In this document: one piece after another, positions 1 to 5,989 of the stretch | Layout: each line of letters starts with the position of its first letter | Numbering within the stretch: position 1 is the first letter of the stretch | Source: Actinomyces sp. | Lineage (GTDB): Bacteria > Actinomycetota > Actinomycetes > Actinomycetales > Actinomycetaceae | DNA: 7,523 nucleotides | NCBI GenBank assembly: GCA_012837655.1 | Contig: DUQT01000212.1 | Location: 1-7,523 of the forward strand | Direction of reading: 5' to 3' | The notes under the pieces: generated by a model | Told to the model about the DNA's origin: nothing | Seen by the model: the letters and a program-made list of their open reading frames with translations, nothing else | Database searches by the model: none | Position numbers and translations under genes: made by a program

Positions 1-2
1 AG

Positions 3-578
3 ATGTTCCCGGATGCCGCCACGGTCATGGACCACTTCCACGTGGTGCATCTGGCAGCCGACAAACTCACCGGCTGCCGGCAGCGGCTCCAACGGGAGAC
101 CCAAGGGCGTCGTGGGCGTAAGGACGATCCGTTGTACAAGCACCGTCGCACGCTGTTGACCAGGAGGAACTACCTCACGCAGCGGCAGAAACAACGCCTG
201 GACATGCTGTGGGCCACCGACGATGAGTACGTGGCACTCGAGGTCACCTGGATGTTCTACCAGGACATGATTGCGGCTTACGCGCATCCGCAGAAGTCGG
301 AGGGCAAGAAGCTCATGAGCAGGGTGATCAACAGCATTCGTAAGGGCCTACCGAAGGGGCTGGAAGAGCTCGCGCAACTGGGTCGGACATTGTGGCGTCG
401 GCGTGAGGATGTCCTGGCGTACTTCGATATCGGTGCATCCAACGGTCCGGTCGAGGCGACCAACGGACGGCTCGAGCATCTGCGCGGCATCGCTCTGGGG
501 TTCAGGAATCTCAACCACTACATCTTGCGGTCACTGATCCACTCCGGCCAGATACACAACCGGATCAACGCACTCTAA
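3..578 (+). CDS. ISL3-family transposase, C-terminal part (5' end outside window)
   Basis: This is the C-terminal 191 codons of a DDE transposase that catalyses cut-and-paste movement of its own insertion sequence. The frame is open to the window edge, and the first Met is probably internal because ISL3 transposases usually exceed 400 residues. Visible family features are the DHFHVVHLA block (residues 10-18), which fits the second catalytic Asp region, and NGPVEATNGRLEHLRGIA (147-164), whose Glu at 151 fits the third acidic residue. The tail GFRNLNHYILRSLIHSG is also typical. The stop codon lies 13 bp before the right terminal repeat of the element, as expected for an ISL3 element. The C-terminal 90 residues are 79/90 identical to the remnant immediately downstream, so the two are related but distinct elements. 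Whether the transposase is full length cannot be judged here. Confidence 0.9.
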   Translation: MFPDAATVMDHFHVVHLAADKLTGCRQRLQRETQGRRGRKDDPLYKHRRTLLTRRNYLTQRQKQRLDMLWATDDEYVALEVTWMFYQDMIAAYAHPQKSEGKKLMSRVINSIRKGLPKGLEELAQLGRTLWRRREDVLAYFDIGASNGPVEATNGRLEHLRGIALGFRNLNHYILRSLIHSGQIHNRINAL

Positions 579-591
579 ATCGTGAAGAGCC
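562..591 (-). repeat. Terminal inverted repeat (right end) of the intact-looking ISL3 element
   Basis: Read on the minus strand, this 30-nt end begins GGCTCTTCAC and continues through TTTAGAGTGCG. It matches the corresponding end at 848-877 at 29 of 30 positions; the single difference is the 10th base. It overlaps the last codons and stop of the transposase gene, as is common in this family. The mate at the left end of the element is not in the window, so the true inverted-repeat length is not established here. Confidence 0.75.
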
Positions 592-864
592 AAGAAACTG
601 ATGGACCGGATCATCAACACCCTGCGCAAGGGACTACCTGCGGGTCTGGAAGAGTTGGCTCAGCTGGGACGGACACTGTGGCGCCGACGCGAGGACATCC
701 TCGCCTACTTCGACATCGGCGCATCCAACGGCCCAGTCGAGGCGATCAACGGTCGGCTCGAGCACCTGCGCGGCATCGCCCTGGAGTTCAGGAACCTCAA
801 CCACTACATCTTGCGGTCACTGATTCACTCCGGGCAGCTGCAAACCAGGATCAACGCACTCTAA
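592..864 (+). pseudogene. ISL3-family transposase remnant, C-terminal 90 codons only
   Basis: This is an in-frame 3' fragment of a second ISL3 transposase, beginning at codons for KKLMDRIIN and ending at a TAA. It aligns without gaps to the last 90 codons of the transposase at the left edge (79 identical of 90). It retains the NGPVEAINGRLEHLRGIA segment carrying the third acidic catalytic residue but lacks everything upstream, including the first two catalytic Asp residues. It therefore cannot encode a functional transposase. The apparent start ATG at 601 is just an internal Met codon. The sharp join at 591/592 suggests that the gene was interrupted by the first element rather than eroded. 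Confidence 0.88.
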
Positions 865-877
865 ATCATGAAGAGCC
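848..877 (-). repeat. Terminal inverted repeat (right end) of the older ISL3 element
   Basis: On the minus strand this end reads GGCTCTTCAT followed by the TTTAGAGTGCG block. It is identical to the end at 562-591 except for one base. Having two near-identical outside ends in the same orientation 286 bp apart means that a transposase might recognise either as the right boundary. Confidence 0.75.
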
Positions 878-914
878 GCGAAACCACTGGAACAACCGGA
901 ACAACCAGTTTCGC
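878..914. repeat. Bulged hairpin with 9-bp tandem repeat downstream of the Z1 gene
   Basis: GCGAAA (878-883) pairs with TTTCGC (909-914). After a 3-nt bulge, CTGG (887-890) pairs with CCAG (905-908), leaving a 14-nt loop. Two copies of GGAACAACC sit head to tail at 889-906. The hairpin starts 22 bp after the Z1 stop codon in the direction of that gene's transcription, so it could slow or end transcription. There is no run of U after it in either direction, so it is not a standard intrinsic terminator. Its edge coincides with the end of the older IS at 877. Confidence 0.45.
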
Positions 915-935
915 CACATTCACATAAAGACGAAA

Positions 936-3900
936 TCACCGACGAATATCTTTTAGTTCATCTATATCAATGATCGCTTCATTCCCAGGGAGATGAACAG
1001 CCCACTCCACAAAATCGTCCTCTCCATCCAAGGCTGAATGCGGAGAGTTGAAAGCCAGGGCAAAACCGACCTCGCCCTTTTCAAAAGAGGGCAGAGCAGT
1101 GGAGAACTCCGCATCCTTGCGGTCATCAAAGAGCATCAGAAGCACTGCAGCCCGACCTTTAGACTCCGGCTGCCCCAGCGAGAAGGGTTCCACAAGCCCA
1201 TCCATAGCCTGAAAGCGGCTACGAGCTCTATCCGTGAGCTGCGCGAGTTCACCAGGATCAACATCAATGGCCGACCTACCTGTAGAAATGCGCTGCAGCG
1301 GGTACGTGTGCTTACGGTCTGCACCAGTCAAATCGGCTCGCCCAGAGCGCCGCTTACGACGGATGAGCGGAATATCAAAACCAAGACCCGGGACTCGGAT
1401 GCTAACTACATTCTTGTCGCGAACGTGGGGAAGAACAACAGCAACTTCAGACAGATGCGCTTCACCAGTCTCACGCTCCTTATCTAAAAGCGAAGATAGG
1501 TAGTTTATCTTCGGAGCAACATTGTTCGCATAATAGTGCCCTCTGGCTTCGGAGTCTTCGCTATTGGATTTGAACCAACGCATCTTACCCAACAACTCTA
1601 CAAACTGCGAGCCGGATACAGTGCCGGTAAAGAACTCTCCGAATCCAGCCGAAGCGCCTGTCGCTTCCCTACGGAACCAAGATAGAGACGTCGACTTGGG
1701 TCCCAGACTTTCCAGAAGAGGTAGAGCTACCTCCATGTTGTTGTGTCTCAAGTCCCGCCGGGCAGTCGGAAGACTGGTGAGTTCCGCAACACCTGGAGCT
1801 GCTGCCGACTTCTGAATATACGCGTTGAACATCTTGTTCTTTGCCGTAGGCGGAAGGTTTGGTAACGACTGCCTCACAACAGCTGCGAGTTGCATCGGGT
1901 TGAGCTTGGGAGCACCATTAGAATCCGGTTTACTATATACGGATACGAACTCCCGAAACGCGTCCTCATCCTGCATCGAGGCTTCAAATAGCTCGATAAG
2001 TGACTCTGGAGCATACAGTCGAACCAGATCCTGATAACCACGCCTAAAACCAAACCAGCGACCGGTTTGCATTAGGGTGTCTGCGCTTCCAGACCGCCGC
2101 CGAAAATAGCTCACAGTCAATCCTTCAACTGTATAACCACGGGATAGTTTCAGTCCGCCGACTAGAATTTTCCAGACTTTACCGCCCGCAAAATCGGCCT
2201 CATCGCCACCCTCGGAATTCACAGTAAGTACCGGGGCTAAGCTATCTCGGTTAACATCCCGAGATATCTCTTGAACGGCATCTCCAATAAAAGGAACGAG
2301 CTCGTCAAAAGAACTAGGCACCGGGAAACCATCGTTGTACTGCTCGAGCGAAATTACGGGCTGCACGCTTTCTAGATACAGGTGCTCCAGCTCATTCAAG
2401 CGCCCCCCAGCGACATACGCAGCTTCGTGCCACAGCCGAACGAGCAAGTCGCGAGCATTACGATGCGAGCTTTGATCGGTAGCTTCATGCACGAGCATCG
2501 TATGATGATCAAAAGTTATCTTGGAGTTCTGTTCTCTGAACTTTTTGATACCTCCTGTGAGAACAAACATATCCAGGGCTTCCCGAATCTCTTCTTCTCT
2601 TACCTCAACGAATTCTTCATCGCCCAACATGATCGGCTCTTCCTCAAGGATCCGCAAAAAGGCTTTACTCCTAGAGTTAGAGATCGTCGCTTCTTCAAGC
2701 GATCCGCGGAAGTTCATTCGGTCATGAAACCACTTCGCTCCCCGATACGCAGGAGGTTCATCGAGGACAAGAGCATAACTCTTGGGGTAAAGATCTTCAG
2801 CGTCGGAAGGATCAATGAAGACGTTCGCGAACGGTGTGGCTGTATAACCTACATACTGGGCGGGGTGGCCATTTTTAAGAATATTGGTTATCTGCCGATT
2901 GACCGCGGTTCGCTCCTTTTCCTCTCCAGTACTCTTCTTCTTGTTGTCACGTGTATTGATAGACGCTTGGTCAGACTCGTCGTCAATCACCAATATGGGA
3001 AGTCGCTCCAGTAGTCCTTCCTTTTTCGATCGGGCGAGATCATCACTCAACTTCTCGAGAACCTTGCTGTTCTTCTTCACTACCGCGACAAAGCAGGGCA
3101 TCTTCTCGATAGCGTCGTGGCTTAGCCGGCGGGAACCCTGCGTGAAGTCGCTGAGCCGAATTCCATGCTGGGATCCCTTGTAGTCTCCCCGCTTGATCGA
3201 TGTAGTTAATCTCCTGATCTCGGGAAACCCCTCCGTCCCATAACGGGGCCCATGGGAGATAAACCCTCGCCCGTCTTCCAAGAGGTCAGAGTACCAATCA
3301 TCGTCATCATCAAAATAGGATTCCAACTTGCGATCGCGCGCTGTTAGAGAATGCTCATCGCGACCATCAAGCACTGCCTCTCGCCCGAATAGCTCCATAT
3401 CAAGACGGCGCTGCGTTTGGTACCGGAGGTTGTCCTGCATACCTGCCAAAACGATGATCATGCGGTAACCAGCATCGATCGCTTTCGCCGCTACAGCCGT
3501 AAAGTTGGCAGTCTTACCGCTCTGCACGTAACCAACCACAAGTCCCCGGGTAGCCCGATCATCGCTCCCTCGCGGATCAGCTAGACGCCGGACTACCTCA
3601 CGTGCTTGTAGGTTCACGGATTCGATGGATTCCGCCGTCCATCCTTTACGCTCAAGCACTCTCTTGTAGTCATTCCAGTAGTTGCAGTTCTCAGCTTCTC
3701 TGTCTGCTGTGTACCAATCGTTAAACTCGTCATCAACGACGACGATCTTGGGAGGCTTAGGGTATCGGTCTTCAATCGAAGCACGAAGAGAAGCAATCCC
3801 CAGGCTTTCAAAAACCCAATGCTTCCGATCCTCTGAACCTGGAGCCGTGTGCGTGTTAGGAAGAACAGAATCTCCGGGAGCCTTTATCGCTTCGCGAATG

Positions 3901-4091
3901 ACGTTGAGCAGTGGGGTCACCTGTTCATTAGTCGACTCAACCACGTAGGTAGCTATAGAGTCGAGATCCACGTTCGAATCCGGCTCGTTAAAAGCTATAA
4001 CTTCCAAAAGTGTGCGATTAAGGCGTATTCTTCCAGATCCATAGAACTCTGAAATCCAGTTCCTAAGTTGCTCAAATTCTTTCTCGTTCAT
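936..4091 (-). CDS. Z1-domain superfamily-II helicase-like protein
   Basis: This is a 1051-residue protein with the hallmarks of the Z1 family (Pfam Z1, an SF2 helicase-related group found in restriction-modification-like loci). The Walker A motif is GYVQSGKTAN (187-196), the Walker B/DExx motif is LVIDDES (367-373), and the motif III-like block is VGYTATPFANVF (414-425). The diagnostic Z1 block runs from about 645 to 693 and includes LSRGYTVEGLTVSYF (649-663) and QTGRWFGFRRGYQDLVRLY (675-693), with arginines placed as in helicase motif VI. The N-terminal 180 residues and the roughly 350 after the Z1 block are not assigned. The final stretch (GFALAFNSP and onward) resembles the usual Z1 C-terminus as I recall it, so the protein looks full length. 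The ATG is preceded by GAGAGGA with 5 nt spacing. It lies 39 bp after the MORC-like ATPase gene and is presumably cotranscribed. The expected role is ATP-driven DNA translocation or remodelling in defence against foreign DNA. Family assignment is confident; function is inferred. Confidence 0.93.
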   Translation of the reverse strand: MNEKEFEQLRNWISEFYGSGRIRLNRTLLEVIAFNEPDSNVDLDSIATYVVESTNEQVTPLLNVIREAIKAPGDSVLPNTHTAPGSEDRKHWVFESLGIASLRASIEDRYPKPPKIVVVDDEFNDWYTADREAENCNYWNDYKRVLERKGWTAESIESVNLQAREVVRRLADPRGSDDRATRGLVVGYVQSGKTANFTAVAAKAIDAGYRMIIVLAGMQDNLRYQTQRRLDMELFGREAVLDGRDEHSLTARDRKLESYFDDDDDWYSDLLEDGRGFISHGPRYGTEGFPEIRRLTTSIKRGDYKGSQHGIRLSDFTQGSRRLSHDAIEKMPCFVAVVKKNSKVLEKLSDDLARSKKEGLLERLPILVIDDESDQASINTRDNKKKSTGEEKERTAVNRQITNILKNGHPAQYVGYTATPFANVFIDPSDAEDLYPKSYALVLDEPPAYRGAKWFHDRMNFRGSLEEATISNSRSKAFLRILEEEPIMLGDEEFVEVREEEIREALDMFVLTGGIKKFREQNSKITFDHHTMLVHEATDQSSHRNARDLLVRLWHEAAYVAGGRLNELEHLYLESVQPVISLEQYNDGFPVPSSFDELVPFIGDAVQEISRDVNRDSLAPVLTVNSEGGDEADFAGGKVWKILVGGLKLSRGYTVEGLTVSYFRRRSGSADTLMQTGRWFGFRRGYQDLVRLYAPESLIELFEASMQDEDAFREFVSVYSKPDSNGAPKLNPMQLAAVVRQSLPNLPPTAKNKMFNAYIQKSAAAPGVAELTSLPTARRDLRHNNMEVALPLLESLGPKSTSLSWFRREATGASAGFGEFFTGTVSGSQFVELLGKMRWFKSNSEDSEARGHYYANNVAPKINYLSSLLDKERETGEAHLSEVAVVLPHVRDKNVVSIRVPGLGFDIPLIRRKRRSGRADLTGADRKHTYPLQRISTGRSAIDVDPGELAQLTDRARSRFQAMDGLVEPFSLGQPESKGRAAVLLMLFDDRKDAEFSTALPSFEKGEVGFALAFNSPHSALDGEDDFVEWAVHLPGNEAIIDIDELKDIRR

Positions 4092-4096
4092 TACGA

Positions 4097-4103
4097 TCCT
4101 CTC
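4097..4103 (-). promoter_or_regulatory. Ribosome binding site of the Z1 gene
   Basis: GAGAGGA on the minus strand ends 5 nt before the ATG at 4091. It lies in the 39-bp gap after the upstream stop codon, so the Z1 gene has its own initiation signal and does not depend on translational coupling. No promoter-like hexamers are evident in the gap. Confidence 0.6.
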
Positions 4104-4130
4104 TCTACATTTCTAACGCTCGTGATCTGA

Positions 4131-5690
4131 TTAGTCATTTGTCAACAACTCTTCCCTCGAAAAGAGTTCAAAAGTAGCACCCGAGTACTGCTTCCATTCA
4201 TGGAGCTCAACCTCTGCAGCCTCGTTAAGTACTGAGAGGAGAAATTCGGTGTTGACCGTCAATTTTGAACCCGCACGTCCCGATCGAAAATACTCGTTGA
4301 ACAATAAGAAGATCAATGTCTTGACTACAGGGGCATCGTTCAAACGTCCACGTGTAGGGTTAATCGCTTCCCTAAAGCGTTGATTGAGCACTATTGCATT
4401 GGCCTTCTTATCAAGGTATATAAACTTCTTGTTGGGTGTTCGAGCCCATCGAATCGATACTTCCTCCTTGTTCTCTACTCGCCCAAACTCGGCAAGCGCC
4501 TGTTTGATCTCTGGAGCCAGTCCTCTTCCAGCCGGCACGATCGGGTCTACGGTTGGCCGGTGACGGTTTGCAATTCTAGTCGCCTCAGTCGCGTCCTCGA
4601 TTACCTGCTCAATCGATCGAGAAGAGCCATCAACAGTTCGAACTTTGCGGATGAATTTAAAGAACTCTTGCTCGAGGCGTACTGAGTCCTTTTGCGGACT
4701 AACAGTAATATACTTCTCTAGTATTCGTGGATCTGATATTTCAATTCTGAGGTTCTTAAGCAGCCTGCTCTCGGTCCTATACCCGTACCAGCCGCCCTTG
4801 GTAATAAGTCTTCCCTGATCGTAAATATAGAAGCCTTGGTGCCCGCTATCGGTTCGTTGTCCCAGTTCGAACTCATGGGCTTTCGACTTCGGCCAGATGT
4901 GCGCAGTGATGGCAGGAGCCCCAGCCCGGCCATTTTCCGCCAACGTCAGGGGGTAGTTTGGGTCTCCAGACTTCCTGTACCCGAACGGGTTAATTGCATC
5001 CGGGAGTATGGATAGGCTCGCTACACGGGCTCTGTTGCTTTTTGTGTACAGACCAATGCTTATTCGGGATTGTGCAATAAATTTGTGATACCGGAGACCA
5101 ATATGCAACCCAACATCCGTAATCGTTCGCGACAAGAATTCCGCGGCTCGGTTCTTTTCCGGACCTTGATATACCTGTGTCAAATCATCCCAGAAAACCG
5201 AAGTGCCTGCTTTTTCGTCAACAAGCTCTTCCCGCTCGTACCAAAGTTTGCGACCGGTTGTTAGATCCAAAATATCAACATCGAAAGTTCCCTTTCTCAA
5301 CACCCGGGATTCAATCTTTTCCCCTTTTGGCCTCGTTACAATCGTGGTTGTATTTGAGTTAGAAAGGGAAGCCTCTTTCAATCCCATTCCGTAACGCCCG
5401 ATCGTTACTTCTTTGAGTCCTTGGTGTAGCCCGACTCTTAAAGCGTGATTGACCTGTTCCGCGTCCATACCGACACCGTCATCATGTACAGATATTCTTT
5501 TTATCTTTCCGTTAATAGTGTGGAAAACTATCGCAATGTTCTTCGCTTCAGCATCAATTGCATTGTCAATTAGCTCGTCCAATCCGGTAGCCACCGAATG
5601 GTTGCTCGAAAGCGCCGCATGAACTTCCGCCGTCGGTGGAAGGTGCACTTTTCCTACAATGTTTGCTGCGGAATATGTGTTGGTGTTCAA
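4131..5690 (-). CDS. MORC/MutL-like GHKL ATPase (ATP-binding protein)
   Basis: This 519-residue protein has a complete Bergerat (GHKL) ATP-binding fold. The N-box is ELIDNAIDA (39-47), with Glu39 as likely general base and Asn43 as Mg ligand. The G1 box is DDGVGMD (70-76), the G2 box GRYGMGLKEAS (98-108), and GTSVFW (162-167) fits the following conserved GT motif. A second domain carries GFYIYDQGRLITKGGWYG (286-303), which resembles the S5-fold segment of prokaryotic MORC relatives. The C-terminal 160 residues are not recognised, and there is no histidine-kinase H-box, MutL endonuclease motif or membrane segment. Such proteins dimerise on ATP binding and clamp DNA. Partners encoded beside prokaryotic MORCs include Z1 helicases, as here. 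The start is a TTG: it is the first start codon after an in-frame TAA upstream and has GGAGGG 3 nt before it. Being first in the operon, it is probably made together with the Z1 protein. Family is confident; a defence role is inferred from context. Confidence 0.92.
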   Translation of the reverse strand: MNTNTYSAANIVGKVHLPPTAEVHAALSSNHSVATGLDELIDNAIDAEAKNIAIVFHTINGKIKRISVHDDGVGMDAEQVNHALRVGLHQGLKEVTIGRYGMGLKEASLSNSNTTTIVTRPKGEKIESRVLRKGTFDVDILDLTTGRKLWYEREELVDEKAGTSVFWDDLTQVYQGPEKNRAAEFLSRTITDVGLHIGLRYHKFIAQSRISIGLYTKSNRARVASLSILPDAINPFGYRKSGDPNYPLTLAENGRAGAPAITAHIWPKSKAHEFELGQRTDSGHQGFYIYDQGRLITKGGWYGYRTESRLLKNLRIEISDPRILEKYITVSPQKDSVRLEQEFFKFIRKVRTVDGSSRSIEQVIEDATEATRIANRHRPTVDPIVPAGRGLAPEIKQALAEFGRVENKEEVSIRWARTPNKKFIYLDKKANAIVLNQRFREAINPTRGRLNDAPVVKTLIFLLFNEYFRSGRAGSKLTVNTEFLLSVLNEAAEVELHEWKQYSGATFELFSREELLTND

Positions 5691-5693
5691 GGG

Positions 5694-5699
5694 CCCTCC
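5694..5699 (-). promoter_or_regulatory. Ribosome binding site that fixes the TTG start of the MORC-like ATPase
   Basis: GGAGGG lies 3 nt before the TTG at 5690, which is close but plausible spacing. Reading upstream in frame, a TAA occurs 12 codons before the TTG with no other start codon between. The next in-frame candidate is a GTG at codon 15, which has no comparable Shine-Dalgarno sequence. The TTG is therefore the best start. Confidence 0.65.
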
Positions 5700-5725
5700 G
5701 TAGAAGCAAGTTTCGATATGGCGAT

Positions 5726-5733
5726 CTTATACC
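5726..5733 (-). promoter_or_regulatory. Candidate -10 element of the MORC-Z1 operon promoter
   Basis: On the minus strand the sequence TATAAGAT lies 35 bp before the TTG start, giving a predicted 5' leader of roughly 30 nt. It is A+T-rich against a G+C-rich surround. No good -35 hexamer is seen at 16-18 bp (CTCGAA or TCGAAC are the nearest), which is common in actinobacterial promoters. This is prediction from sequence only. Confidence 0.4.
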
Positions 5734-5793
5734 CTTTGCCGGACAGTTCGAGCCGAATGATCGATCATGTGTTCGCTCATTCACCAGCCCACC

Positions 5794-5803
5794 CCCGCGC
5801 GGG
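5794..5803. repeat. Short G+C palindrome in the divergent intergenic region
   Basis: CCCGCGCGGG is a perfect 10-bp palindrome about 60 bp upstream of the proposed -10 of the minus-strand operon. It could be a regulator half of the region, but G+C-rich palindromes of this length occur by chance in such genomes, so this is weak. Confidence 0.3.
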
Positions 5804-5891
5804 TGCGGTCAAAGTCTACCGGCACTTCCAAGCTCGGCGGTTTTTGCTGGTCACAGTCGATTTTTGGTCTTTCTCTCCTCACCCTATAGAA

Positions 5892-5907
5892 GAACGGGGC
5901 CCCGTTC
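5892..5907. promoter_or_regulatory. Perfect 16-bp palindrome, candidate operator
   Basis: GAACGGGG and CCCCGTTC abut with no spacer, giving exact dyad symmetry over 16 bp, 82 bp before the ParA-like start codon. The lack of a loop makes a dimeric DNA-binding protein site more likely than an RNA hairpin. It ends about 23 bp before the TAGAGT -10 candidate, so it would touch the -35 zone. If TATAGA (5885-5890) is the -10 instead, it would cover the transcription start. Which regulator binds, if any, cannot be seen; no helix-turn-helix gene is in the window. Confidence 0.45.
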
Positions 5908-5930
5908 CATCTCCGCCGTGTCGGCTCAGT

Positions 5931-5936
5931 TAGAGT
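5931..5936 (+). promoter_or_regulatory. Candidate -10 element of the ParA-like gene
   Basis: TAGAGT fits the relaxed TAnAnT -10 pattern common in corynebacteria and would start transcription near 5943, giving a leader of about 47 nt. No convincing -35 hexamer is present. TATAGA at 5885-5890 is an alternative. The ribosome binding site of the gene is also weak: AAAGGA at 5970-5975 is 14 nt from the ATG, and GGTAGG at 5982-5987 is only 2 nt away. Confidence 0.25.
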
Positions 5937-5989
5937 TAGCCCGTCGATAGTTGCATGATTTCGTTTGGCAAAGGACTCCCCGGTAGGTC

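Larger units (their letters stand above)
1..591 (+). mobile_element. Right end of an ISL3-family insertion sequence
   Basis: This is the right-hand portion of an insertion sequence; the left end is off the window. The outer tip is GAAGAGCC at 584-591, the complement of the GGCTCTTC tip that characterises ISL3-family ends. Homology to the following remnant resumes exactly at 592, in the middle of that remnant's transposase codons. This places the element's edge at 591/592. The 8 bp just outside, AAGAAACT (592-599), would be the target-site duplication if this is a simple insertion, since ISL3 elements typically duplicate 8 bp. The matching copy would lie beyond the left edge of the window. Confidence 0.85.
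592..877 (+). mobile_element. Remnant (right end) of an older ISL3-family element
   Basis: This comprises the transposase fragment plus the short tail to the tip GAAGAGCC at 870-877. The protein it encodes is 88% identical to the neighbouring element, so the two are separate IS species or lineages rather than a recent tandem duplication. Its outer edge at 877/878 lies 58 bp past the stop codon of the Z1-domain gene. The insertion therefore falls just downstream of that gene and leaves its reading frame intact. Confidence 0.85.
5691..5989. other. Divergent intergenic control region
   Basis: A 299-bp gap separates the start codons of the two divergent transcription units. It holds a probable promoter for the minus-strand operon near 5726-5733, a possible promoter for the ParA-like gene (TAGAGT at 5931-5936), a 10-bp palindrome at 5794-5803 and a 16-bp palindrome at 5892-5907. 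Short open frames crossing it have no ribosome binding site and no recognisable protein sequence, so it is treated as non-coding. Its length leaves room for shared control of both units. Confidence 0.6.

Noticed and set aside
582..956. 124-codon open frame spanning the older IS remnant into the Z1 3' region
   Set aside because: It is a shifted frame over the transposase remnant; the Arg/Pro/Gly-rich translation is typical of an out-of-frame shadow, and the frame crosses the IS edge into unrelated DNA.
2382..3014. 210-codon open frame on the plus strand inside the Z1 gene
   Set aside because: It is antisense to the continuous, motif-bearing Z1 frame, has no recognisable domain or ribosome binding site, and covers the Z1 ATPase and core region that must be coding on the other strand.
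4621..4628. GAAGAGCC, identical to the ISL3 element tip
   Set aside because: It lies inside the intact MORC-like ATPase reading frame with no neighbouring TTTAGAGTGC block, so it is an 8-bp chance match.
5598..5950. Two overlapping plus-strand open frames (104 and 111 codons) running from the 5' end of the ATPase gene into the intergenic region
   Set aside because: No ribosome binding site or family resemblance; half of each lies antisense to the ATPase gene and the rest overlaps promoter-like sequence and palindromes.
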